A DNA stretch of 15,721 nt from Desulfovibrio sp. (GCF_019424165.1 NZ_JAHZAA010000003.1:82879-98599), one strand, 5' to 3'; shown: positions 1 through 7,787, counted from the stretch's first letter. Program-made: numbers and translations. Notes: generated by a model from the letters alone, not told the origin.

Positions 1-265
1 AGAGGCCGCGGTCCGAGGTCACCAGCACAATGGCGCAATGCTTCTTTTCCTCATGCTCGGCCAGCAGGGGGTGGGCTGTGCCCTCCACCTTGCTCGACAG
101 TTCGGCGAGCACGTCGCGGTACTTGGCCGCGTACGGTCTGAAGCGCTCGATGCGGGTCTGGGCGCCGCGCAGTTTCGCCGAGGCCACCATATTCATGGCC
201 TTGGTGATCTGCTTGGTCTTACCGACCCCCACGATCTTCATTTTTACGTCTTTGAGTGAAGGCAT
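1..265 (-). CDS. atpG: ATP synthase F1 gamma subunit, N-terminal part (runs off the window)
   Basis: This is the start of the gamma subunit, the central rotor stalk of F1 that turns inside the alpha3beta3 ring and couples proton flow through Fo to ATP synthesis. Only the first 88 codons are in the window; the frame is open to the left edge, and the family is usually about 290 residues. The visible protein begins MPSLKDVKMKIVGVGKTKQI and continues with TKAMNMVASAKLR, the conserved first helix that forms the rotor coiled coil. Near the edge, AIVLVTSDRGL matches the conserved strand after that helix. The ATG at 265 is preceded by GGGAG with 7 nt spacing. The gene lies 26 nt after the atpA stop, in the order alpha then gamma that is normal for bacterial atp operons, so it should be co-transcribed. 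Confidence 0.96.
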   Translation of the reverse strand, partial: MPSLKDVKMKIVGVGKTKQITKAMNMVASAKLRGAQTRIERFRPYAAKYRDVLAELSSKVEGTAHPLLAEHEEKKHCAIVLVTSDRGL

Positions 266-291
266 GCTTTTCTCCCGGATATTGGGGGCCC

Positions 292-1800
<1,509 letters not shown>

Positions 1801-1803
1801 GTG

Positions 1804-2355
1804 CTATTCACCCCTCTTGAAAGTCTCCCGAAGGATACCCAATTGCGCGCGCAGACTTGCGTCCAGCACCCGGTCACCCATTTTGAGCACCATACCCCCT
1901 AGTATGTCCTTGTCGACGGCAAAGGTAAGCTCAAGGGCTGTGCCGGTTTTCTTTTCCAGCGCTTCTTTGAGCTTGGCCTTTTTATCGGCAGAAAGTTTTA
2001 CTGCCGTGACGAGTTCGCCCCGGACAATGCCCTTGGCTTCGTCAAGCAGTTTGCCATACCAGGCGGAAATTTCGCGCAGAAAGGCGAGCCTTTCCTTGTC
2101 TGCCAGCAAAAAGCAGAAGCTGCGCATCGTCTGGTCGGCCTTGAGCTTGCCCAGCAGTTTGTCAAGAACCGCTTTTTTTTCTTCCACGCCGATCACGGGA
2201 CTTTTAAGGGTCATGTCAAGTCCGGGCGCGGCGGCAAGCGCTTCGCCGAGAGCAGCAAGGCATTCACCGCGCGAGCTCAGGGCGTCGTCCCCATCCTTCT
2301 TGCCCAACGCAAAGATGGCGTTGGCGTACCTGCGTGCAACCACGGTGTCGATCAA
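1804..2355 (-). CDS. atpH: ATP synthase F1 delta subunit (OSCP)
   Basis: This is the delta subunit, which sits on top of F1 and ties the alpha3beta3 head to the b/b' peripheral stalk so that the head does not rotate. It is 183 aa, close to the family norm. The N-terminal six-helix region starts with VARRYANAIFALGK, typical of the family. The C-terminal signature region, with FAVDKDILGGMVLKMGDRVLD, is intact. The start is TTG at 2355-2353: it overlaps the atpF stop as TTGA, and AAGGTGG at 2363-2369 gives a well-spaced ribosome site 7 nt away. A GTG four codons in is a weaker alternative. The overlap implies translational coupling to atpF. Confidence 0.95.
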   Translation of the reverse strand: MIDTVVARRYANAIFALGKKDGDDALSSRGECLAALGEALAAAPGLDMTLKSPVIGVEEKKAVLDKLLGKLKADQTMRSFCFLLADKERLAFLREISAWYGKLLDEAKGIVRGELVTAVKLSADKKAKLKEALEKKTGTALELTFAVDKDILGGMVLKMGDRVLDASLRAQLGILRETFKRGE

Positions 2356-2933
2356 TGGAGCACCACCTTTTTAAGGGAGTTGGCGATAAGCTTGTCGTGG
2401 GCATCGGCATTGAGCTTACCGCTCAGGGCCTTTTCGGCGGCATCCACGATTTCGTCGGCAATGACGGCGCGCACTTCAGCAAGTACCGTGCGGCCTTCAT
2501 TTTCAGCGGTTTTGCGCGCCTGCTCCACAACTTGCGCCGCCTGACGGTGCGCCTCTTCCACAATGCCCGCTTTCAGGCTTTCGGCCTGTTTGCGGCTTTC
2601 GGCCAGAATGGCTTCGCGCTCTTCGTTGAGGCGGGCAATGCGCGACTCAACAGCGGCCAGCTGTTCTTTGGCCCTGGCGCGGCGTTCTTCCAGGCTGTCC
2701 AGTGCTCCACCGATGGTCTCGCGGCGATTCTTGAAGAAGCGCTTGGCAAGCCCACCAATAAAGTACCAGAGGATGCCCGCGAAGATCACGAAGTTGAGCA
2801 CGCGCCAGCCGAAGTCGCCCCAGCGCGGCGCCTCATGCCCTTCGGAAGCGAATGCTCCCACAGGTATGAGAACAATCGCGGCAAAGGCTAGAACGAGCGG
2901 CAGGATATTACCCGCGTGTTTCCATTTGCTCAA
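2352..2933 (-). CDS. atpF: ATP synthase Fo b subunit (peripheral stalk)
   Basis: This is the b subunit, one of the two peripheral-stalk proteins that anchor in the membrane and run up F1 as a long coiled coil to delta. Starting at TTG 2933 the product is 193 aa. An ATG further upstream at 2963 would give 203 aa but has no ribosome site, whereas the TTG follows GAGGGGG with 6 nt spacing. The N-terminus has a hydrophobic, signal-like stretch (LPLVLAFAAIVLIPVGAFA), then a short polar loop (SEGHEAPRWGDFG). The membrane helix proper follows (WRVLNFVIFAGILWYFIGGLA). The rest is a charged Ala/Glu/Arg-rich coiled coil ending in KKVVLH. The extra N-terminal hydrophobic segment is longer than in E. coli b and may be a cleaved signal or a second membrane pass. 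Confidence 0.93.
   Translation of the reverse strand: MSKWKHAGNILPLVLAFAAIVLIPVGAFASEGHEAPRWGDFGWRVLNFVIFAGILWYFIGGLAKRFFKNRRETIGGALDSLEERRARAKEQLAAVESRIARLNEEREAILAESRKQAESLKAGIVEEAHRQAAQVVEQARKTAENEGRTVLAEVRAVIADEIVDAAEKALSGKLNADAHDKLIANSLKKVVLH
2363..2369 (-). promoter_or_regulatory. Ribosome binding site fixing the TTG start of atpH
   Basis: AAGGTGG lies inside the last codons of atpF, 7 nt before the TTG at 2355-2353. No ATG lies in frame near this point, so the site plus the TTGA overlap decide the start. Confidence 0.6.
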
Positions 2934-2939
2934 AGCCCA

Positions 2940-2946
2940 CCCCCTC
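2940..2946 (-). promoter_or_regulatory. Ribosome binding site favouring the TTG start of atpF
   Basis: GAGGGGG is 6 nt before TTG 2933-2931. The alternative ATG at 2963-2961 is preceded by CTACGCTATTGC, which has no purine-rich match, so the TTG start is preferred. Confidence 0.6.
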
Positions 2947-2980
2947 TGTTCAAGAATATGCAATAGCGTAGACTGTGCCT

Positions 2981-3010
2981 AAAGAAACCGAATCGCCCGG
3001 GGGCGTTCGG
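2981..3010 (-). terminator. Terminator-like hairpin inside the atp operon (attenuator or mRNA processing/stability element)
   Basis: Between the atpF' stop (3035) and the atpF start there is a 9-bp GC-rich stem. CCGAA and CGCC (2988-2992, 2994-2997, plus-strand reading) pair with GGCG and TTCGG (3002-3010) around a CGGG loop, with one bulged base at 2993. On the transcribed strand it is followed by TTTCTTT (2987-2981). The U-tract is interrupted and the gene order is conserved, so partial termination or a stabilising stem is more likely than full termination. Folding was done by eye. Confidence 0.4.
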
Positions 3011-3034
3011 CAGGTACCGAAAAAGCGCGAAAAA

Positions 3035-3454
3035 CTAGCCCTTGATGAGCTTGGCGGCCAGGCGGGCAGAAAAATCGCTCACCTGATTGCGCAGATCATC
3101 AAGGGTTTTGGCGGCCTGTTCCCGCAGAGATTCGCGGGTTTCGGCAATAATGTCGCGAGCGTTTTTCTGGGCTTCACCCACGAGGGTTTGCTGCTGCTCC
3201 AGGCCTGCGGCACGGCCTTCCTCGCGGGTAAGGCCGGCGTCCTGCCGGGCGCGGGCCAGTTCAGCCTCGTAGGCGGTCAGGCGTTCAGCCGCCTGATACT
3301 CAAAGGACTCGGCCTCTTCGGCCATGCCGTCCATGATGCCGTTGCGCTTTTTGATGATATCGCGGATGGGGCGGATAAGGAGGATGTTGAGCACATAGAT
3401 GGCGATCAGAAAGTTTACCAGCTGAAAGGCCATTGTGATGTTAAGGTCCAGCAT
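3035..3454 (-). CDS. atpF': ATP synthase Fo b' subunit (second peripheral-stalk b-type protein)
   Basis: This is a second, shorter b-type stalk subunit of 139 aa and the first gene of the operon. It has one N-terminal membrane helix (MAFQLVNFLIAIYVLNILLI, about residues 8-27), then RPIRDIIKKRNGIM, a basic segment typical of b/b' proteins just inside the membrane. A long coiled coil rich in Glu, Ala, Arg and Gln runs to the end. With the next gene it would form a b/b' heterodimer stalk. This arrangement is known from phototrophs and from several deltaproteobacteria-like lineages. The ATG at 3454 is chosen over an upstream in-frame ATG at 3541. It has GGGAGGA about 7 nt upstream, and the upstream extension would start inside the promoter region. 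Confidence 0.92.
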   Translation of the reverse strand: MLDLNITMAFQLVNFLIAIYVLNILLIRPIRDIIKKRNGIMDGMAEEAESFEYQAAERLTAYEAELARARQDAGLTREEGRAAGLEQQQTLVGEAQKNARDIIAETRESLREQAAKTLDDLRNQVSDFSARLAAKLIKG

Positions 3455-3796
3455 GCCGCATCCTCCCGAATGATGACGGATTGAAGGAATGAAAAAAACA
3501 TTAAGCCCTTGCAACATATCTGCTTGGGCATGTTCTGTCAAAGGGTATTGGTGACAAATTTCGCAAGGTCCATGAGAATTTTTAAAATATTCATAAAAAA
3601 CAGTGTATTGAAAAACAGGTTATTCTGGGGTATTTCGACTTTCGTCGGTGTGGGCGGCGCTGGAGGGTATGGCCTGCAAGGGTGCTTGAGACGACAAAAA
3701 CACCCGGAAAGCCGCATTTCACCGTTTGGGCGCATGCCCGCTCATGAAAGAAAACACTTGCGGCAAATGGCAATATAAATCAAACTGATTGATTGA
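3455..3796. other. Intergenic region with the atp operon promoter; AT-rich core
   Basis: This is 342 nt without a credible gene. It carries the atp promoter and a leader of about 50 nt. Upstream of the promoter (3570-3625) is an AT-rich stretch with A/T tracts that stands out from the GC-rich surroundings and could be curved DNA or an activator or UP-like region. Next to the glycosyltransferase stop is a small CTGAT/ATCAG inverted repeat (3785-3800) followed on the minus strand by a T-rich run. It is too weak to call a terminator firmly. Confidence 0.5.
3513..3541 (-). promoter_or_regulatory. Sigma70-type promoter of the atp operon
   Basis: On the minus strand a perfect TTGACA (3541-3536) is separated by 17 nt from TATGTT (3518-3513). 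Transcription would begin near 3506, about 50 nt before the atpF' ATG. The perfect -35, ideal spacing, AT-rich upstream DNA and position at the head of the operon all fit. The -10 matches only 4 of 6 bases. Confidence 0.6.
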
Positions 3797-4867
3797 TCAG
3801 ACAAGTATCCACTGCTCCCGCCGGAACCCTTGTGCCTCGAGCCAGCGCGCGGCCTCTTCCGCCGCACCATGTGCCGTAAGCGCATTGAGTACGCGGCAGG
3901 CATCAGGACCGGGCAGGGCATCGCGCCCGCGCACGGGAATGCCGCCTATGACGTTGCCGATTTTTTTCGGATCAATATCAATATACGCCATAGGGCGTAC
4001 TCCCAGATTCCATAGGGGGGCGAGCCGTTTGCGCGCCACGCGGCCGCCGCCCACGACCCATACATACGGATGAAAAGGATTGTGCTGTTCAAGGTGACGG
4101 GCCAGCCAGAGTGCACGCAACCTGTCGCAGGCAGCGGCTGCATAGCGGCGGTCAGCCCTGGTGGCACGGGTGGGCGCGTCATTCCAGGTGAGCAGCTCCT
4201 GCGGCAGCTTTTCCATGCGCGCTCCGTTGTGCAGCCAGCGTAGCCACAGTTCCCAGTCTTCCGCAAAATCTCCGTCTGCGTAAGCGCCCCATTTTTCTGC
4301 CGCACTGCGGCGAAACATGACTGAAGGGTGGCAGACCGGCGTGTCCCTGAAGCGTCCCCGGCTGATTTCTGCGTGGGAGCACAGGCTGTTCTGCCAGTCC
4401 ACAAAATAGGCAAAACCGTGCGCAAGGCTACGGTCGCCGCCAAAACCCACCAGACTGGCCGAAAGGTCAAGCTCCGGATTGTTCCACAGGTGGGCCGTCT
4501 GTAGGGCCAGGCGTTCGGGTCGGGCGCTGTCGTCGGCATCCATGCGGGCGATCAGGCTGCCGCGCGCCGAGGCAAACCCGGCGTTGAGAGCCGGGACAAT
4601 GCCCCCATGCTCCACATGCAGCACCCGCAACCGCCCCTGAGCGAGGGGCGAAAGGGCGAGGCGACGCAGCAGGGCGGAAGTGCCGTCGGTGGAGCCGTCG
4701 TCAACAACGAGGATTTCAAAGGGCGGCAGGGGGGCGCCCCTGGCCGGGTGCTGCATAAAAAGGCTGTGCAGGGCGGCTTCAAGGGTGTGTGCGGCGTTGT
4801 AGGCGGGCAGAAGAACCGTAACCAGCGGCTGGTCGGTGCCGGAAACATCCGGAAAAAGGCTATACAC
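3797..4867 (-). CDS. Family 2 glycosyltransferase with C-terminal Rossmann-like domain
   Basis: This is a GT-A fold glycosyltransferase of family 2 (356 aa) that probably moves a sugar from a nucleotide-sugar donor onto a surface glycan; donor and acceptor cannot be read from sequence. The N-terminal fold has VTVLLPAYNAAHTLEAAL (about 17-34), nucleotide-binding EILVVDDGSTDGT (51-63), metal-binding DADD (110-113) and the acidic FAEDWELW motif (201-208) where the catalytic base usually lies. From about 268 a separate module begins, VWVVGGGRVARKRL, with later YIDIDPKKIGNVIGGIPV. This looks like a nucleotide-binding Rossmann unit. I chose GTG 4867, which overlaps the aroL stop by 8 nt (GTGTATAG) with GGAG 9 nt upstream. 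The frame stays open further upstream, but only as a shadow of aroL. Translation is probably coupled to aroL. Confidence 0.85.
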   Translation of the reverse strand: MYSLFPDVSGTDQPLVTVLLPAYNAAHTLEAALHSLFMQHPARGAPLPPFEILVVDDGSTDGTSALLRRLALSPLAQGRLRVLHVEHGGIVPALNAGFASARGSLIARMDADDSARPERLALQTAHLWNNPELDLSASLVGFGGDRSLAHGFAYFVDWQNSLCSHAEISRGRFRDTPVCHPSVMFRRSAAEKWGAYADGDFAEDWELWLRWLHNGARMEKLPQELLTWNDAPTRATRADRRYAAAACDRLRALWLARHLEQHNPFHPYVWVVGGGRVARKRLAPLWNLGVRPMAYIDIDPKKIGNVIGGIPVRGRDALPGPDACRVLNALTAHGAAEEAARWLEAQGFRREQWILV

Positions 4868-5444
4868 CCGTGGAGTCTCCGCCCTGGCCGGGTCCGGTGT
4901 TCTCGTTGTTTTCCAGCCCGTCTGGTCCACGCAGCAGGGCCAGAGCCTGCGCGCAGATGCATCCGGGCGAAAGCGTTGCGTCAAAGCGGTAGTGGGCGGT
5001 CTGCTCGTAGAGGGGCAGCCGCTCATGCAGGACCTGGGCGACTTCTGCCTGGATGTCGGCTCCGGTGAGAGAGGGCCGTTGGGCCGCAAGTGGGTTGCTC
5101 GACAGACGCGCGGCCAGCGCTTCCGCAGAGGCCGACAGGTAGAACACGTACCCCTGTTCGCGCATGAAGGCGCGGTTTTTTGCGTCCAGCACCATGCCGC
5201 CGCCGGTGGCAATAACGGCTCCGGCAGTTTGGTGCAGTTCGACTGTAGCGCGCAGGGCATCGCTTTCGCGACGGCGAAATCCTGACCAGCCTTCGGCTGC
5301 GACTATCTGGGCCACGGTGCGGCCTGTCTGGTGGTGGAGAAAATGGTCCGTATCCACAAAAGGCAGACCAAGCCGCCGGGCCAGAGTGCGCCCTACTGTG
5401 GTTTTGCCGCAGGCTCTGGGGCCTACAAGAAAGATGAGCGGCAT
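4860..5444 (-). CDS. aroL: Shikimate kinase (AroL-type)
   Basis: Shikimate kinase transfers phosphate from ATP to the 3-OH of shikimate, step five of the chorismate pathway to aromatic amino acids, in the cytoplasm. The 194-residue protein has Walker A GPRACGKT (8-15), DTD (31-33) for magnesium and shikimate, GFRRRE (55-60) with the shikimate-binding arginines, GGG (81-83), the lid arginine in QRPSLTG (about R123) and the ERLPLY motif (141-146). The GPRxCGKT form and the wording around FVDTD resemble E. coli AroL more than AroK. The C-terminus is about 20 residues longer than usual (LENNENTGPGQGGDSTGV), and its last codons overlap the glycosyltransferase start. ATG 5444 has AGGA 6 nt upstream. 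The frame is open for 114 codons further upstream, but that stretch crosses a terminator and looks non-coding. Confidence 0.93.
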   Translation of the reverse strand: MPLIFLVGPRACGKTTVGRTLARRLGLPFVDTDHFLHHQTGRTVAQIVAAEGWSGFRRRESDALRATVELHQTAGAVIATGGGMVLDAKNRAFMREQGYVFYLSASAEALAARLSSNPLAAQRPSLTGADIQAEVAQVLHERLPLYEQTAHYRFDATLSPGCICAQALALLRGPDGLENNENTGPGQGGDSTGV

Positions 5445-5590
5445 GGATGTTCCTGATGGCTGTGCGCCCGTGGCGCAGTGAGAAAATATCGGTTCGTGCG
5501 GCCGCGTTGGCGGGCTGTCTTTGGGCAGAAGCCCGGGCTGATACCCCGGTATCCTCGATGCGGTTCCCGCGCGGCTGTGCCGGGCCGCAT

Positions 5591-5618
5591 AAAAAACGCG
5601 CGCAAATATGCCGCGCGC
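5591..5618 (-). terminator. Intrinsic terminator downstream of motB
   Basis: A pure G/C 6-bp stem (GCGCGC at 5598-5603 with GCGCGC at 5613-5618, 9-nt loop) is followed on the minus strand by six T (5596-5591). It lies about 175 nt past the motB stop and separates motAB from the aroL-glycosyltransferase pair, so the latter should have its own promoter. Confidence 0.7.
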
Positions 5619-5730
5619 ACGATGCCTGGGGCCTGAGTGAAGGGGCGAATTCTGGCAGTACCCTGGCGGTATTTTACGGCTCGACGCGGTCTTGCCGGCA
5701 ACCGGCGTTGCAGCATCAGTGCTCACGACC

Positions 5731-5784
5731 GGGACCTGTCCCCGCTTTTTGCTGGGGAGCGGTCCGCGACAGGCGTGCCTGACC
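5731..5784. repeat. REP-like cluster of palindromes after motB
   Basis: Several inverted repeats are packed in 54 nt. They are GGGAC-CT-GTCCC (5731-5742), CCCC-GC-TTTTT-GC-T-GGGG (5740-5757), a longer-range CCTGTC/GACAGG pair (5735-5740 with 5768-5773) and CAGGC-GT-GCCTG (5771-5782). Such nested palindromes just after a stop codon are typical of REP-like elements or strong 3' mRNA stems. Only one copy is visible here, so its being a dispersed repeat is inference. Confidence 0.4.
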
Positions 5785-5792
5785 AATCGCCC

Positions 5793-6500
5793 CTAGTAAA
5801 CCACGCTGTACGACATGACCTCTGGCCGATGGAAGAAAAATTCCACACGCCGGTTCATGGCGCGGCTTTGCTCGTCAATGCCCGGCTTGAGCGGACGGGT
5901 ATCGCCATAGCTGACGGCACGCATGCGGGTGGCCTTGATGCCGTGCTGCGCCAGATAGTTGACCATGGCTGCGGCGCGTGCGCCCGACAGTTCCCAGGCG
6001 GAGGCGTAGGGCGGCGCTGCTTCGACGGAATCCGCATGGCCGCGAACCACCAGATACAGATTGTATTCTTCCATCAGGCTGAGCACGGACGAAAGCACCT
6101 TGTCGCCCTCGGGCAGCAGTTCTGCGGTGCCGGGCTTGAACATGATGTCGGAGTTGACCCGCAGTTGCACGCCCACATCATCGGCGCTGATGCCCGAAGC
6201 ACTCTGCGGAACAGAATCGGCCATGAGCAACTGCTTGATCTTCTGGGCAATGGCATAGTGGGATTTTTCCACTTCGCTGATCTTGATGTCGCGCGTGTCG
6301 ATCTTGTCTGTATTCTGGATAAAGGGATTGTTGGAAACGGGCGATGTGGAGCTGGAGTCAAAGTTGCGGTCGCCGCTGAAATAGGCGGCGAGGCCCGCCC
6401 GTGTTTCGGGTGGAACCATGCTGAGAACCCAGAGCAGAAGAAAGAAGGCCATCATGGCCGTAACAAAGTCGGCGTAAGCGACTTTCCATGCGCCGCCCAT
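5793..6500 (-). CDS. motB: Flagellar stator protein MotB
   Basis: MotB pairs with MotA to form the proton-conducting stator that drives flagellar rotation and anchors the complex to peptidoglycan. The 235-residue protein opens directly with MGGAWKVAYADFVTAMMAFF, the single membrane helix. D11 corresponds to the proton-accepting Asp32 of E. coli MotB. A periplasmic plug/linker follows (about 30-105), then an OmpA-like peptidoglycan-binding domain (about 110-225) with GHAD (154-157), WELSGARA (169-176) and NRRVEF (216-221). ATG 6500 has AGGAG 8 nt upstream, and an in-frame TGA lies just before it, so this start is firm. About 20 basic cytoplasmic residues found ahead of the helix in E. coli MotB are missing. 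The gene follows motA but after a 438-nt gap, not overlapping as is common. Confidence 0.93.
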   Translation of the reverse strand: MGGAWKVAYADFVTAMMAFFLLLWVLSMVPPETRAGLAAYFSGDRNFDSSSTSPVSNNPFIQNTDKIDTRDIKISEVEKSHYAIAQKIKQLLMADSVPQSASGISADDVGVQLRVNSDIMFKPGTAELLPEGDKVLSSVLSLMEEYNLYLVVRGHADSVEAAPPYASAWELSGARAAAMVNYLAQHGIKATRMRAVSYGDTRPLKPGIDEQSRAMNRRVEFFFHRPEVMSYSVVY

Positions 6501-6938
6501 AAAGCAGACTCCTCAGGTTTATACCATGCCCGGTGCGGGCTGCCGGATCTGCCGCGCTGTGCGTTCTGCCTTGCGGCAGGCGCGGTGTTGCCGGTTCGGG
6601 GCGGCCTGCCGGAAAAGCTCCGGCACTGAAAGCGCCGCGCCCCTGTGTGACACAAAAGATACACCAGATTGCTGACGGAAGAAAGGCTTGCCGCCGTGCC
6701 ACACCCATTGGCCGATATGGTGCAGGCAGCCGCCTGCCGGCGTTGCTGCATCTGCACTTCTCCGCGCCCGGCTGGCTCCGGTTGCGCGGGCGGGCAAAGC
6801 AGCCTTGTATCCCGTTATGCGCCTGTGCAGCCTGGGGTACGGCAGGTTTGAGCATACCTGCGCCGCAGGGTGTACAGAGCGCCCCGTGGTGTGAAGTTCA
6901 GCAAAATATGGCGGCAGCCCGAAGACCTTGCTGGCGGC
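6501..6938. other. 438-nt gap between motA and motB
   Basis: I see no supported gene here; open frames lack ribosome sites and protein-like composition, and several run into motB out of frame. There are perfect small hairpins at 6607-6625 (TGCCGGA/TCCGGCA, 5-nt loop) and 6722-6737 (GCAGGC/GCCTGC, 4-nt loop). Neither has a T-run, so neither looks like an intrinsic terminator. I could not identify a convincing sigma70, sigma28 or sigma54 promoter for motB. Confidence 0.45.
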
Positions 6939-7787
6939 CTAGCCGCTCTTCAGCTTGTCTTCCATTTCCGCAAAGCTGGGGCGGAAAGGATAGGGTATGG
7001 CCCTGCGCCCGTACTCCACGGCAATAAGGGGGGTGGACCCGCGAATGGCGGCAGCCACGGCCTCTTTGACAGAATGATAGTAAAAATGTTCTTCGGCCAC
7101 GTAGTTTTCAAGCTTGGAGCCCATGGGGCCAAACAGGCCGTAGCAGCAGAGGATACCGAAGAACGTACCCACAAGGGCCGCCCCGATATAGTGGCCGAGC
7201 ACTTCCGGCGGTTCGTTGATCTTGCCCATGGCAAGCACCACGCCGAGAACGCAGGCCACAATACCCATGCCCGGCAGCGATTCGGCCATGTGTGACACGG
7301 CATGCGCAGGCAGGATGCCTTCTTCGCGCATGGTGGTGATGTCCACATCCATAAGACTGTCAATGTCTGCGGGGTCGCCGGTGGTCAGATAGACGCGCAG
7401 GGTGTCGCCTATGAAGTTGACTACCTTGGTGTCTTTGGAAACATTGGGATATTTGCTGAAAATGGGACTGGATTCGGGCTTTTCCACATCACTTTCAATG
7501 CTGATGACGCCCTCGCGGTGCATTTTGGAAAAAAGCGCGTAGAGCAGGGCCAGCGTTTCCAGATAACGCCCCTTGCTTGAACCGGGGTCCGCAAAGAGGT
7601 GCTTCAGGCTTTTGAGAATAAGCCCGAAGGTATACTTGGTCTGCGAACCAAAAAAGGCTCCCAGGCCGCAACCCAGAATAATAATAAATTCCGCAGGCTG
7701 GAAAAGTATACCCCATTCACCGTGGGCCAGGGTGTAGCCCGTGAACACCGAACCCGCGACGATGGCCAGACCAATTAATAAATACAT
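6939..7787 (-). CDS. motA: Flagellar stator protein MotA
   Basis: MotA is the membrane subunit of the proton-driven stator; its large cytoplasmic loop pushes on FliG at the rotor. The 282-residue protein aligns by eye without gaps over its first 110 residues to E. coli MotA (295 aa). It has four hydrophobic segments (about 2-20, 33-50, 170-190, 200-220), with two near the N-terminus and two after the loop. The functional prolines are present in SLPGMG (P172) and LFGPM (P221), as is the family pattern PLIAVEYGRR near 253-262. E98 of the FliG-contact loop is kept. The position of E. coli R90 holds His, with Arg at 91. ATG 7787 has only a modest AGGCGG site close by. Motility use is inferred from family; no other flagellar gene is in the window. 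Confidence 0.94.
   Translation of the reverse strand: MYLLIGLAIVAGSVFTGYTLAHGEWGILFQPAEFIIILGCGLGAFFGSQTKYTFGLILKSLKHLFADPGSSKGRYLETLALLYALFSKMHREGVISIESDVEKPESSPIFSKYPNVSKDTKVVNFIGDTLRVYLTTGDPADIDSLMDVDITTMREEGILPAHAVSHMAESLPGMGIVACVLGVVLAMGKINEPPEVLGHYIGAALVGTFFGILCCYGLFGPMGSKLENYVAEEHFYYHSVKEAVAAAIRGSTPLIAVEYGRRAIPYPFRPSFAEMEDKLKSG

Larger units (their letters stand above)
5445..5792. other. Intergenic region between motB and aroL
   Basis: This is 348 nt without a supported gene. Reading with transcription it holds a palindrome cluster just after motB (5731-5784), an intrinsic terminator (5591-5618), then the presumed promoter region of aroL. I found no clear promoter there. A TATTTT at about 5483-5488 could serve as a -10 but lacks a good -35. 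A 6-2-6 inverted repeat GATACC/GGTATC lies at 5540-5553. Confidence 0.5.

Noticed and set aside
3509..3778. Small plus-strand open frame of 89 codons in the atp promoter region
   Set aside because: It covers the atp promoter and leader, has no ribosome site and no recognisable protein features.
4868..5260. N-terminal extension of the glycosyltransferase to 487 codons
   Set aside because: It overlaps aroL in another frame, and its translation is Pro/Cys/Ser/Arg-rich out-of-frame text. The GT2 fold begins normally just after GTG 4867.
5540..5553. Perfect 6-2-6 inverted repeat GATACC/GGTATC upstream of aroL
   Set aside because: A palindrome this short is expected by chance a few times in a window this size, and no matching known operator is recognised.
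5445..5786. N-terminal extension of shikimate kinase by 114 codons
   Set aside because: The extension crosses an intrinsic terminator and palindromes and has no protein-like character. ATG 5444 with AGGA gives a normal AroL N-terminus.
6358..6855. Frameshifted or extended motB start, or a gene in the motA-motB gap
   Set aside because: An in-frame TGA directly precedes the motB ATG, the ribosome site is good, and other frames show no missing MotB tail or other domain.
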